Positions 15,910 to 24,763 of a DNA stretch of 28,650 nt are shown piece after piece. Source of the DNA: JBGSUE01 sp041753515 (GTDB lineage: Bacteria > Patescibacteriota > Microgenomatia > UBA10105 > UBA927). How positions within the stretch are numbered: position 1 is the stretch's first letter; every line of letters starts with the position of its first letter. The position numbers and the translations under genes are program-made. Location: assembly GCA_041753515.1 (NCBI GenBank), contig JBGSUE010000012.1, positions 1-28,650 of the forward strand. The letters are read 5' to 3'. The notes beneath the pieces are model-generated. The model was given only the letters and a program-made list of their open reading frames with translations, was not told the DNA's origin and made no database searches.

Positions 15910-16817
15910 ATGTTTATTTTTCTTAAAAATCTGTACCAAAAGGATTTCAAGGTACCCGAAGTATCCGACATCATCGTATGAATCCAATAAGAAATTTCCC
16001 GGCGGCGATCCCTGAATTCTTCTGCAATTTCATCAGCGTCCGGATCATACTGGGTAAATCCTTTCGCTTCCCATAATTTTGCATAAACGAGAAATGAGTA
16101 AAATGACTGAAGTGTAGCCAGTACGATCCCGTGAATGCCGTCCTTATACCCTTTTTGCGCAAAAAACACTTTCAGGAAGTCTGATACGGGAAAACGAATC
16201 GCATCTTTCCATGTTGCGACGTATCCGCTACTCCGAAGAGCATCAACTTCATTCGGAATATAAATATCCGTCATTTTTCTTACATACTGGTCGATTGATT
16301 CGTAATTATAGTGATCAAATGCCGTATCAAGTATCCCGGTTTTCCCGGCAACCTCAATATATTCATGGACATGCCGCTCGGGATACTTTCCTTTCCCTTT
16401 TCTGAAAAGACGCAACTGCCTATCCGGCCACCATAAGCCGTGCCTAATCCATTTACCGAATATGATATTTTTACGGTTCATCCAAAATCCGTTCACGTCA
16501 CCGGCTTCAGATACAGCACGGAGAAGCTCGACTCCACACCCATCAGGAATCACTTCATCTCCGTCAAGATACAATATCCAATCCGAAACAGCTTTGGATA
16601 TACCGAAATTTTTATTTTTATTCAGCATGATATCGTTTTTGCGATGGAATATCCTGTCTGTAAAAGACTGTGCTATCTGTACTGTTTCATCCGAGGATTG
16701 ATTATCAACAACGATGATCTCATCGGCAAATGAGACCGACCTAAGCGTACGAGCAAGTTTATCTGCTTCATTTCTTACGGATACAACTGCGCTGATACTA
16801 ACTTTTTTTAGCGGCAT
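15906..16817 (-). CDS. GT2 glycosyltransferase, WaaE/KdtX-like (copy 2)
   Basis: GT-A enzyme of 303 residues, paralogue of the gene at 14265-15008. Motifs are AVVSVRNEADKL (10-21), IIVVDNQSSDET (34-45), the metal-binding LYLDGDE (82-88), RQLRLFRKGKGKYPERHVHEY (positions about 123-143, with HVHE at 139-142) and a C-terminal SFLVYAKLWEAKGF. It has about 50 extra residues after that signature, charged and rich in arginine, which copy 1 lacks. The ATG at 16817 lies 20 bases inside the flippase gene and the stop overlaps the next start by 4, so translation is probably coupled. Likely role: addition of a hexose to the lipid-linked glycan that the neighbouring Wzx-like protein would export. The donor cannot be read from the sequence. 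Confidence 0.87.
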   Translation of the reverse strand: MPLKKVSISAVVSVRNEADKLARTLRSVSFADEIIVVDNQSSDETVQIAQSFTDRIFHRKNDIMLNKNKNFGISKAVSDWILYLDGDEVIPDGCGVELLRAVSEAGDVNGFWMNRKNIIFGKWIRHGLWWPDRQLRLFRKGKGKYPERHVHEYIEVAGKTGILDTAFDHYNYESIDQYVRKMTDIYIPNEVDALRSSGYVATWKDAIRFPVSDFLKVFFAQKGYKDGIHGIVLATLQSFYSFLVYAKLWEAKGFTQYDPDADEIAEEFRDRRREISYWIHTMMSDTSGTLKSFWYRFLRKINI

Positions 16818-18249
16818 AAAAATCTTTTATGAGCGAAATTATTTGGTTTTTATCGGTCATATATACAACAAGTACATACAGTATACCACCCGCCCCTCCA
16901 ACAACCAGAACTGATACCCATTCCTGAAATGTCCATACCTGAAATGCCGCATATACAGCCGTCTGGATAATTACACCGGATATTGGAGCCCGTATTGATC
17001 TGAAAAATTGGAACGGAATAAAATACTTCATAACGTGCACAACCGCAATGATACTCCAGGTAATGATATAAAGCGAAACGGCAAATCCATTAAAACCTAT
17101 CATGTTTACGGCAAAAACTGTCATTACCCATGTAAGAACTACCCAGACGCTCATAAACGTGAGCGTTATTTTAATTTTTCCTATAGCGTTGAGTGCATTG
17201 GTAAGGGGGGTTGATAGACCTGCATTGACAGAAGCAAGTACAAAAATGACAAACGAAAGAAGTGCAGGTTCCCATTTTGAATATTTTGGAATGAGCCGCA
17301 ACAAAACGGGCATAAAAAATATCATGGCAGATGAAATTGGAAAAATTGCCAGAGATAAACCGAAGATTGTTTTTTCGATGCCTTTAGCCATAATATCCTT
17401 GGAATGCTGGAGACGTGAAAATACGGGGAATGTAATCCTAATGACATTATCCATCACAAGTCGGAGCGGCAATTCAGCCCATTTCTTTGCCCAACCAATA
17501 TATCCGATAGATTCAAGGCTTAAAACTTTTCCTAAGAATATTGTCATAAGATCATCCTTTAATAAAGCAAGAAATGAATTCATCTGAAAAGGTATCCCGA
17601 ATTTTAATAACCTTTTCGCGCTCCCGGGATAAATTCCAATTCGTATCCTCCAGGGACTCACAATCCAAAGTGTGCCCAAACCGACAACCGCTCTGACGAT
17701 AACTGCTACCGAAAAACTCGTTACACCCCATCCCATCCAGGCGAAAATTATCGCCATTGAATAAAACGCAAGCGTCTCTGCTATTTGCGGTATGACAAAA
17801 AGATTAAATTCAAGTTTTCTTTCCAGGATTATTGAAGGTATAGTCTTGAGTGAAGATAGAAAAAACGCTATGACAAGCGAACGCAGAAGGAGAAGACCTG
17901 ATCCGTCCAAATTATAAAAATGTGCAATATGCGGTGCCGCAATAAACATGAGTGTCGACATACATACAACAAGAATCTCCTGGATGGTAAACGTACTGAT
18001 AAGATCCTGATCCGAAACATCATCATGTTTCTGGATAAGTGCAGCCGCAAGACCGACATCCGAAAAATAATTCAAGAATCCTATGACAGCAGAAACGACA
18101 TAAAATATTCCGAAGATTTCAGGACTTAAAAGGATGGTAAGGATAAAGGTTGAAATAAAAGCAATCACCTGAAGCACAATACTTCTTGAAAGAAGTGCCA
18201 TGATGCCGGATACGGATTTTTCTTTGATATGTTGAATGTCAGTGAGCAT
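16798..18249 (-). CDS. Wzx-like polysaccharide flippase (MOP superfamily)
   Basis: Multi-pass transporter of 483 residues, the usual length for Wzx/O-antigen flippases, with about 12-14 hydrophobic helices along the whole protein. The N-terminal half begins with an amphipathic stretch and then LSRSIVLQVIAFISTFIL. It also has FYVVSAVIGFLNYFSDVGL and a LIQKHDDVS loop, a pattern I associate with the Polysacc_synt_3 type (WzxC-like). It should move an undecaprenyl-pyrophosphate-linked glycan from the inner to the outer face. It is placed between a polyprenyl-P-sugar synthase and three GT2 enzymes that could build its cargo, overlapping the neighbours by 11 and 20 bases. No Wzy-like polymerase is evident nearby, though one of the uncharacterised membrane proteins could fill that part. 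Confidence 0.88.
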   Translation of the reverse strand: MLTDIQHIKEKSVSGIMALLSRSIVLQVIAFISTFILTILLSPEIFGIFYVVSAVIGFLNYFSDVGLAAALIQKHDDVSDQDLISTFTIQEILVVCMSTLMFIAAPHIAHFYNLDGSGLLLLRSLVIAFFLSSLKTIPSIILERKLEFNLFVIPQIAETLAFYSMAIIFAWMGWGVTSFSVAVIVRAVVGLGTLWIVSPWRIRIGIYPGSAKRLLKFGIPFQMNSFLALLKDDLMTIFLGKVLSLESIGYIGWAKKWAELPLRLVMDNVIRITFPVFSRLQHSKDIMAKGIEKTIFGLSLAIFPISSAMIFFMPVLLRLIPKYSKWEPALLSFVIFVLASVNAGLSTPLTNALNAIGKIKITLTFMSVWVVLTWVMTVFAVNMIGFNGFAVSLYIITWSIIAVVHVMKYFIPFQFFRSIRAPISGVIIQTAVYAAFQVWTFQEWVSVLVVGGAGGILYVLVVYMTDKNQIISLIKDFYAAKKS

Positions 18250-18979
18250 AACGGATTCTCTTCCACGGTCGCGTCAAAAAGAGACGTCTCAATCCTTGCA
18301 GATCTCCAAGAGCAGTTTTTAACACTCTCACGGTGGAGCCGGGATTGTCTATCCAGGTAACAGGTTCTTCATAAATCCGGTATCCGCTTTTTTCTCCAAC
18401 CAAAAGAAGTTCCGTATCGAAAAACCATTCGTTATCCGCAATGTCATTCAGAAGGTTGTCTACTATTTTTCTGGTTACCGCTTTGAATCCGCATTGCGCG
18501 TCGGAAAAATGTACCCAAAAAAACATTTTTATGAGGAATATGTATCCTTTGGATGTAATTGTCCGCAGGAGACTTCGGCCGTAAACCCGTGACCCTGAAA
18601 GATTTCTCGTACCGATCGCAATATCATACCCGCGTGATAAGGAATAGACAAGAGGAGGAAGATGTTTCAGATCAGTCGACAGATCTACATCCATATACGC
18701 CAGGATGTCTGCCTTCGAATTTCTCCATGCATGTTTGACAGCCCTTCCCCTGCCTTTTTCCGGTAGATGCACAAAGGTAATGTCAGTAAATTTTTTCGCC
18801 AGATTTTTTGCTATCGTGAGCGTTTTATCTGATGATGCATTATCAGCAATGGTTATTTGCCAGTCATACTCCTCCATAAACTTGTGCAAATACGAACGGA
18901 GAGTACTGATTGAATCTTCTAATTCCTTTTCCTCGTTATAGACTGGAATAACGACGTCAAGTTTTAATTTTTTTCCCAT
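18239..18979 (-). CDS. Polyprenyl-phosphate sugar synthase, ALG5/DPG-like GT2
   Basis: Family-2 transferase of 246 residues that should charge undecaprenyl phosphate with one sugar from UDP- or GDP-sugar on the inner face. The start at 18979 (MGKKLKLDVVIPVYNEE) was chosen over the longer frame to 19051 because family members begin only a few residues before the VIPVYNEE strand. Motifs are ADNASSDKT (45-53), GRGRAVKHAW (76-85), the metal site MDVDLSTD (96-103) and DAQCGFKA (160-167), the signature of the dolichyl-phosphate glucose/mannose group. There are no C-terminal helices, so it lacks its own GtrA or membrane domain. It overlaps the PF10131-like gene by 23 bases and the flippase by 11. 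It probably supplies donors to the GT-C proteins here. Confidence 0.86.
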   Translation of the reverse strand: MGKKLKLDVVIPVYNEEKELEDSISTLRSYLHKFMEEYDWQITIADNASSDKTLTIAKNLAKKFTDITFVHLPEKGRGRAVKHAWRNSKADILAYMDVDLSTDLKHLPPLVYSLSRGYDIAIGTRNLSGSRVYGRSLLRTITSKGYIFLIKMFFWVHFSDAQCGFKAVTRKIVDNLLNDIADNEWFFDTELLLVGEKSGYRIYEEPVTWIDNPGSTVRVLKTALGDLQGLRRLFLTRPWKRIRYAH

Positions 18980-20612
18980 ATACAAACAAAAAGAGTAATA
19001 CACCGATAATGCTGATACTGTTTCCGATACTCCTGACTGGAGTATTGACAAAATCAGCCTCTACCGTCGATCTGCCTTCCGGAATAGTCACAATAGGCAA
19101 GGCATCTTTGATCTTGGGAACTACTCTTTGTCCGTTTACAGTATACAACCATCCGGGAAAAAACACCCGGCGTATTGTGATATTCTGCTGTCTTTCACTA
19201 TCGAATCTGGCCATTATCCGCGTATCTCTGGTAATTTCATACTCAATTTTTACCGGATATTCACTGACAAAAAGAGGCTGAATCATGATATCGGTTTGAC
19301 GTTGGGGCTTTAGTACATCGGGCGGCAGATATTCATCCGAAATTGCGGAAACTTTAAAATGCAGTTCCCTGTCTTCAATAAAATCATTACTTAACCGGGT
19401 GTATGTGTATTGAGGTAAAAAAATCTTCGTATATACCAATAAAGATGTGACAACAATACACGCTGATACTACTACTTTATATGACCTATATGGAAGACGT
19501 ACGATAACAATCGGTCCCACAATTGATGCGGCAAACATCACATACGATAAAAATCTCCACGGATACTGGACAAATGACATGCCGGGAATTATCTGCCACA
19601 GGAATCCTGACTGTTTCATCATCATGAAGATTGATATGGCAAAGAGAAATGCTGCATACTTCACAATAGCACCTTGGGGTGCATGCAGAAACTTTTTCTT
19701 ATATAGCACAAGGGACACAATACTGATCATTGAAAATATCACATGCCATTTTCCGATCATAAACGACATGCCGTCAATACACCCGGGAGCCGAACCTCCG
19801 AATCCCCAGGGGCTATCCCATAATTGGCGTATACATACAAAATGATCGGCATAATAGGACGTAGGACTGATCTGTGACGAAACATTCGTATATTTCATTT
19901 CAAAAATCATGGGAAGAATAAAGAAAGCGCACAGGAATAATGACTGTATATATACTAATACCAATGGCCGTACTATATCGTATTTCCTTCTGATAACTGT
20001 AGCCGCGATAATGAGAACAAGCGCCAAGAGGATTCCGAGATATCCCAGTAATGTATGAGAAAGCACCACACCTGTAAGACCTACACTACCCCAAAGTACA
20101 CCGTCGACCCGGTCTTTATGACTAATGATCCTGAATACACCCAATATAAAAAGCGAAAAAAACGCCATTGACCATAGCTCTCCGACAGAACCGCGGACAT
20201 AGATCTGCACAGCATGATACGGGGCTGACAGAAAAAGGGTTGATGCGGCAACAGCATACGTAAACCCAAACATCTCATAAGCCAATACGTACATGGTGAT
20301 ACCGGACAGGATAAGACCGGATGCTATCATTATTTTTGTTGCATACAAAATGTCTATTCCAAGAGTATGGAGCCACCCTCCCCAATAATACGGCAAAGGA
20401 CCGTAAAAATTGAAAATCGGATACCCTAATCCGTATCCCAGATCGCTCACCCAACGCACCGGAAACTGACCGCTTTTCAAAGCTTTTGCCATCACATAGA
20501 CGCGGGCAACCTGCGTATCATCATGCATGGGAAAATACCCTGGACGTGTGAGCGGATACACGAGATACAGTGAAATACAAAGTGTGACTATTAATCCAAA
20601 TATTTTTTTCAT
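18957..20612 (-). CDS. PF10131-like membrane protein (6-pyruvoyl-tetrahydropterin synthase-related family), copy 1
   Basis: Polytopic protein of 551 residues whose function is not established. The family name is historical: nothing in the sequence resembles a pterin enzyme. After helix 1 comes a loop with FPMHDDTQ (D31, D32), GQFPVRW (48-54) and GYPIFNFYGPLPYYWG (63-78), features of this family and similar in plan to the first loop of GT-C enzymes. The loop goes on into VRGSVGE and some ten helices. A soluble C-terminal domain carries FFPGWLYTVNG, also found in the YfhO proteins, and ends in a helix and a charged tail. It overlaps its upstream paralogue by 4 bases and the downstream sugar synthase by 23. 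Co-location makes a glycosyltransferase role likely but unproven. Confidence 0.75.
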   Translation of the reverse strand: MKKIFGLIVTLCISLYLVYPLTRPGYFPMHDDTQVARVYVMAKALKSGQFPVRWVSDLGYGLGYPIFNFYGPLPYYWGGWLHTLGIDILYATKIMIASGLILSGITMYVLAYEMFGFTYAVAASTLFLSAPYHAVQIYVRGSVGELWSMAFFSLFILGVFRIISHKDRVDGVLWGSVGLTGVVLSHTLLGYLGILLALVLIIAATVIRRKYDIVRPLVLVYIQSLFLCAFFILPMIFEMKYTNVSSQISPTSYYADHFVCIRQLWDSPWGFGGSAPGCIDGMSFMIGKWHVIFSMISIVSLVLYKKKFLHAPQGAIVKYAAFLFAISIFMMMKQSGFLWQIIPGMSFVQYPWRFLSYVMFAASIVGPIVIVRLPYRSYKVVVSACIVVTSLLVYTKIFLPQYTYTRLSNDFIEDRELHFKVSAISDEYLPPDVLKPQRQTDIMIQPLFVSEYPVKIEYEITRDTRIMARFDSERQQNITIRRVFFPGWLYTVNGQRVVPKIKDALPIVTIPEGRSTVEADFVNTPVRSIGNSISIIGVLLFLFVYGKKIKT

Positions 20613-22132
20613 ACGTACACTTTTTTTATTTTATAATATTTAGTGAACATGTAGCCTGATAGGATACAACTGATGAAACTGATGCTATCCAAAAAAAACC
20701 GTACTGGTGTTTCCCGAAAAGCAGCCTGCATCCTGTGCTGTCCCGGGGGCGTGGTAAATCGGATAAATCCGAATTGATTGTCGTAGGATACCGGTTGTTT
20801 AACCCCATTGATGACTACAGACCACCCCGGATAATACACCGTCTGCATTTCAATAAGAGACTCTTCATATGAAATAATAGTGGCATCGATGTATGAAGAA
20901 TTTTGCTTCAGTATTTCAGTATCCGACGATCCTGATAATACGGTAAAACGATCCCCGGAACGGTTTTTCGGCAATTCTTTCACCCAAACGGGCATATATT
21001 CATCTTTCACTGTGGTCGTGGCTTCGTTCGTTGTGTAATATCCTTCCGGTTGGATTTCCGGTGTGGCGGATCTGAGAATCGGCATGCTCTGTACTGCCGT
21101 TAAACCCAATACGAATAGTGCCAAAATAAGTGATGTAGTTTTTGAAAGCTTGTCAATCACCGCGCTTATCGTATAAGAACCGATAATAACAGCAACCGGC
21201 AGAAGTCTGTATGGAAATTGGATGAGCCGTGCAAATTCATCAATCTTCCAAAAAACGCCGGAAACGGAAAGGGACAGAAAAAGAAAAGACAGTGTTACGA
21301 ACATATAATGACGAATAACATGAAATATTTCTTTACGCATAACGAGCCAAACAAAAACGATTGCGAAAGGGAAAAGATATCCATATCCTGTATCAGTAAA
21401 ATATTGTGAATATTCTGATACAACAACATTGTCAAAACGTACATATCTGCGCTCTATAAGAGCCGGCCCCCAAAAAAATATCGACATAAGTAAACCTGAT
21501 ACTGTAACAGACAAAAATTGTCTCAAAGTATTTCTGGAATACAGGTACAGAAAAGCAATAAAGAAGATGAGGGAGAGCGTATTATGACTTACGATCATGA
21601 GGGCAAGACTGAGTGCTGCAAGAAATAACCTCGAATATGAAAAAAATAGAAGAAACGCAGATGCAAAAAATAATCCAATAATTTCTCCCACAGAACCTCT
21701 TTTATATATGTAAAATATGAGATATGGCGATAATAAAAACGACAGAGCGCCCACAAATGACGGAATCGTTTTAAAATCCCGCCGCAGCCAAAAATACAGT
21801 GCAAGAGTCGATCCTGCAATACTGAAAATGATAATTATTTTTACACTATCTACAAATGAAAATCCGAAAAGATGTATCAGAGATCCGATATACAGAAATC
21901 CCGGATAGAGGAAATTTGCGACGGGGTATCCATAGCTGTTATTCAGTCTCCCAAGAAACCGCACCGGAAACTGACCCTCCGAAAGACTCTGATAAAATGC
22001 GCTCAATCGGATTATCATCCATGTCCCGTCATCTGTAACCGGAAATCCCGGATACAACAACGGTATACTCACACAGACTACAACTACAAGAAGCAGAAAT
22101 ACGGCCATAGTGTTTTTATCCCACAGTTTCAT
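20609..22132 (-). CDS. PF10131-like membrane protein, copy 2
   Basis: Second member of the same membrane family, 507 residues. The first loop has FPVTDDGT (D34, D35), GQFPVRF (53-59) and YGYPVANFLYPGFLYIG (67-83), matching copy 1 in order and spacing. YKRGSVGE answers to VRGSVGE in copy 1. About ten helices follow, then a soluble C-terminal part with YYPGWSVVINGVKQ, and a final helix (ISFISCILSGYMF) with a basic tail. The two copies overlap by 4 bases (ATGA), and the same overlap joins this gene to the upstream GT39 gene. AGGG lies about 12 bases before the start, at most a weak ribosome site. Probably an extracytoplasmic sugar-transfer enzyme, judged from its neighbours and the acidic loop; no experimental support that I know of. 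Confidence 0.73.
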   Translation of the reverse strand: MKLWDKNTMAVFLLLVVVVCVSIPLLYPGFPVTDDGTWMIIRLSAFYQSLSEGQFPVRFLGRLNNSYGYPVANFLYPGFLYIGSLIHLFGFSFVDSVKIIIIFSIAGSTLALYFWLRRDFKTIPSFVGALSFLLSPYLIFYIYKRGSVGEIIGLFFASAFLLFFSYSRLFLAALSLALMIVSHNTLSLIFFIAFLYLYSRNTLRQFLSVTVSGLLMSIFFWGPALIERRYVRFDNVVVSEYSQYFTDTGYGYLFPFAIVFVWLVMRKEIFHVIRHYMFVTLSFLFLSLSVSGVFWKIDEFARLIQFPYRLLPVAVIIGSYTISAVIDKLSKTTSLILALFVLGLTAVQSMPILRSATPEIQPEGYYTTNEATTTVKDEYMPVWVKELPKNRSGDRFTVLSGSSDTEILKQNSSYIDATIISYEESLIEMQTVYYPGWSVVINGVKQPVSYDNQFGFIRFTTPPGQHRMQAAFRETPVRFFLDSISFISCILSGYMFTKYYKIKKVYV

Positions 22133-23613
22133 ACAAAATAATTCCCTACTTTATATAACCGCATAAACCTGTCAGGTCTTGTTCCCTTTGGAATTTCCAA
22201 AATCAATTCTACCGGCCATGTAGGTATCGTTTGCATCTGATTTGTTACGATAAATACGTCCGACATGGCGGTTTTCTCATATATTTCAGAGGGCATATCA
22301 GCAGGAAATGGCCATATCCCTTGTATCGTAATATTGGGATGATCGACAAGATAGATTTCCAGCGCATACGGTAATAGCCCGAATGTACCGTCCGTAAATA
22401 CGGTAATAGTACTGTTTTTGGCTTGAACCTCAAGATATGATACAACCTCACGCACTCCCCCGCCACTCGGCCAATCATCAATCATCTGCGATCTGTCTGC
22501 ATCATGTATCGGCGCGTGGATCGGATCGGTAACAATATAATATGATGTTTGCATAAGGGGAAAAAACAGGATAGCCAAAACCGGATATAACAGTCTTTTG
22601 TTCATCATGTATCCATCCAATCGGCGCAGTGCATCAGCGGCAAGGATAAAAAGCGGCATTACCATAAAAAGAATAAACCTTGGATACAGCACTTTGGCAA
22701 AGAGAGCCAGTCCAATATACGGCACCAGGAAATGAAGGAAAAGGAATATTTTTTGACGGGTATTCTTCCAGAATATAACCACCGGCATGATAGACAAAAC
22801 GATTACCGGCCAGGATACATAATGCATGAGCCAGTCGGTCATTCCCCGGATATTTCCCAAAAAAAACTTGAAAGGGTGAGTCAGCCATTCATTCACAGTA
22901 TATATAAAAACTGTATTTTTCAATCCGATCATATGAAAAAAAGGTGAAAGACGGAGCACACTATAATACATGTGAGACAAAATGGCCGATAACAACAGAA
23001 GCGTCACCCATTTCAGACCGGATTTTTTAAAAAACACCGTATATACCGGCGCCAGAAACACACTGAGTAATCCGGATGACTTATTGAGAAGCCCCATACC
23101 GAGTGTCATGCCGTATATCAACGACACATCAAGCCGTACATATTTTACGAGCAACAATCCCACATACATATTCAGTACAAAAAGCGCACTCACAAGAGAA
23201 TCATACAGCGCGAGTCTGTCGTACCATACGGCAAACGGTGAAAAAATATACAAAAAACCGGTAATGACCGTTGTTTTAACATGATGAAACAACGTGTGAG
23301 CGATCATCATAAGAAAAATCAGGGTACAGCACCCTGCTGTCACCGAAACGAGCCGGCCGATAATCAGTGGGTCTGCATCAATAAGCTTGAAATACACCAT
23401 CATAATCCAGGTAAAGAGCGGTTGTTTTCCGTCCGTTAGGGATATAAAACGCCAATTCGCGTCACGCGAACCGATTTGCGACCAGCGGATATATATTGCC
23501 TCGTCGGTAAACATGGGAAGACTGGTCAGATTCGCTGTACGCGTAAGAAGATATAAACCCAGCATCACAACAGGAACAATCCAATAGCGTCGCATCATAG
23601 CTAGATTATACAT
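22129..23613 (-). CDS. GT39/ArnT-like GT-C glycosyltransferase
   Basis: Multi-pass protein of 494 residues. The first helix is followed by a loop with the catalytic acidic pair D37-E38 in FTDEAIYIRW, then SLTDGKQPLFTW, close to the PMT/ArnT plan (DE, then a K-P-L motif). Eight to eleven further helices follow, then a C-terminal tail of about 130 soluble residues. It is expected to use a polyprenyl-phosphate sugar outside the membrane. Its first codon is uncertain: ATGs at 23613, 23598 and 23595 are all possible, none with a clear Shine-Dalgarno. The first was kept because it gives an 8-base overlap with the upstream gene, in line with the other junctions. Its stop overlaps the next gene by 4 bases. 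Confidence 0.82.
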   Translation of the reverse strand: MYNLAMMRRYWIVPVVMLGLYLLTRTANLTSLPMFTDEAIYIRWSQIGSRDANWRFISLTDGKQPLFTWIMMVYFKLIDADPLIIGRLVSVTAGCCTLIFLMMIAHTLFHHVKTTVITGFLYIFSPFAVWYDRLALYDSLVSALFVLNMYVGLLLVKYVRLDVSLIYGMTLGMGLLNKSSGLLSVFLAPVYTVFFKKSGLKWVTLLLLSAILSHMYYSVLRLSPFFHMIGLKNTVFIYTVNEWLTHPFKFFLGNIRGMTDWLMHYVSWPVIVLSIMPVVIFWKNTRQKIFLFLHFLVPYIGLALFAKVLYPRFILFMVMPLFILAADALRRLDGYMMNKRLLYPVLAILFFPLMQTSYYIVTDPIHAPIHDADRSQMIDDWPSGGGVREVVSYLEVQAKNSTITVFTDGTFGLLPYALEIYLVDHPNITIQGIWPFPADMPSEIYEKTAMSDVFIVTNQMQTIPTWPVELILEIPKGTRPDRFMRLYKVGNYFV

Positions 23614-24748
23614 GTTTACGCCAATGGATTACCAAATATATGGATACAACAAAAAGCGGTGGCAGTACCAATACGATAGTGCGCCACATATTCACCGGTT
23701 CAGTATAGTCGCCTGCGAAAATATAGGGAATATACCGCATTATCAATCCCAAAGACACTGATCCATAGAATAACTGCAGAAAATATCGTTTAGGATACAG
23801 CGCGACAAAAGGCGCAACCCAAAGATAATACCAGCCTAAAAATTCCTTTTTATAAAATCCTATAATAAGTGCAAGTGAAATGAAAAAAAGAGCATATGTC
23901 CTTTTCCACGAAAATACATATAGAGGTATCAAAAATACTGTCATCGTCTTGACAGCAGCCGATAGGGATAACAGTAAAAATGAAAGGAAAGTGCGCCGAA
24001 CCGTAAACATATAAAAAGCAATGAGTGCAAATAACACCATAACACTGTCATTGTGCGGACTGACCAGGGATTCCACCAGTACGAGAGGGTTGAATGCATA
24101 CAGACTGAAGATTACCCCAGCATGATCTGTATCAAACCGTTTTGCAATCTGATACACAACAATACAACTGGAGGCAAATATCAACGCAAAAAACAATTTG
24201 AAAACAAATAACGTCGTAATAAAATATCCCATACCGAGAAAATACACAGGAATACTTAATGCAATCCATAGAGGAGAATACGCACTTGGCAAATGTGTCC
24301 AGCGCATAAAATTAACCCATGGATCAATACCTGCAAATTCGATGGGTTTCACTACGTACGGATTCTGATGATATACGACGACTGTTTTTGCAGTAAACAT
24401 ATAGTTATATATATCATAAGAAAATGCAGGATAGGAAAACACAAAGAAAATCATGACAACGCCTAACAATGTCACAAGATTGCTCATTTTCAAAAAACCT
24501 CTATGTGTGCAGGCAACCACAATAAAATAGAGAATATACAGACCGATAATAATTCCGAAAATAATCCATGCGGAAACCGGCCTATTAAAATAACCTACTT
24601 CAATAAAATATTTTTGCACCTGCTGCCAGAATCCGGCTTTCGAAAGGGTAAGATTGAGATCGACTTGCGTGTATGACCAGAAAAACATGGCTGATGAAAA
24701 TAATACGTATAATGAATAAAACGGAAAATAAGGATTTTTAATTTTCAT
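23606..24748 (-). CDS. GT-C mannosyltransferase-like membrane protein (GT87/MptB-like)
   Basis: Polytopic protein of 380 residues with about ten helices, shorter than the GT39 proteins next to it and lacking a soluble C-terminal tail. The outer loop has FSYDIYNYMFTAK (109-121), with D112 as candidate catalytic residue, then HQNPYVVKP (127-135) and SAYSPLW (155-161). The set of D-Y-Y, N-P-Y and a P-L-W motif is what I associate with polyprenol-phosphomannose-dependent alpha-mannosyltransferases of the MptA/MptB and GT87 kind. A role in adding mannose or a related sugar to an exported glycan is plausible, especially as a DPM1-like synthase lies in the same operon. No Shine-Dalgarno precedes the start. 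It overlaps the downstream GT39 gene by 8 bases. Confidence 0.65.
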   Translation of the reverse strand: MKIKNPYFPFYSLYVLFSSAMFFWSYTQVDLNLTLSKAGFWQQVQKYFIEVGYFNRPVSAWIIFGIIIGLYILYFIVVACTHRGFLKMSNLVTLLGVVMIFFVFSYPAFSYDIYNYMFTAKTVVVYHQNPYVVKPIEFAGIDPWVNFMRWTHLPSAYSPLWIALSIPVYFLGMGYFITTLFVFKLFFALIFASSCIVVYQIAKRFDTDHAGVIFSLYAFNPLVLVESLVSPHNDSVMVLFALIAFYMFTVRRTFLSFLLLSLSAAVKTMTVFLIPLYVFSWKRTYALFFISLALIIGFYKKEFLGWYYLWVAPFVALYPKRYFLQLFYGSVSLGLIMRYIPYIFAGDYTEPVNMWRTIVLVLPPLFVVSIYLVIHWRKHV

Positions 24749-24763
24749 GATACGGTGCAGGAA

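Noticed and set aside
15910..15987. 26-residue extension of the WbbL-like gene
   Set aside because: It overlaps the upstream GT2 coding sequence. The inner ATG gives a 4-base stop-start overlap and a normal family N-terminus.
17102..17587. 161-residue frame on the plus strand
   Set aside because: Antisense to the flippase gene, with no recognisable motif. A shadow of a long membrane protein.
18980..19051. 24-residue extension of the ALG5-like synthase
   Set aside because: It lies inside the coding sequence of the PF10131-like gene and is not family-like. The ATG at 18979 starts a few residues before the VIPVYNEE strand.
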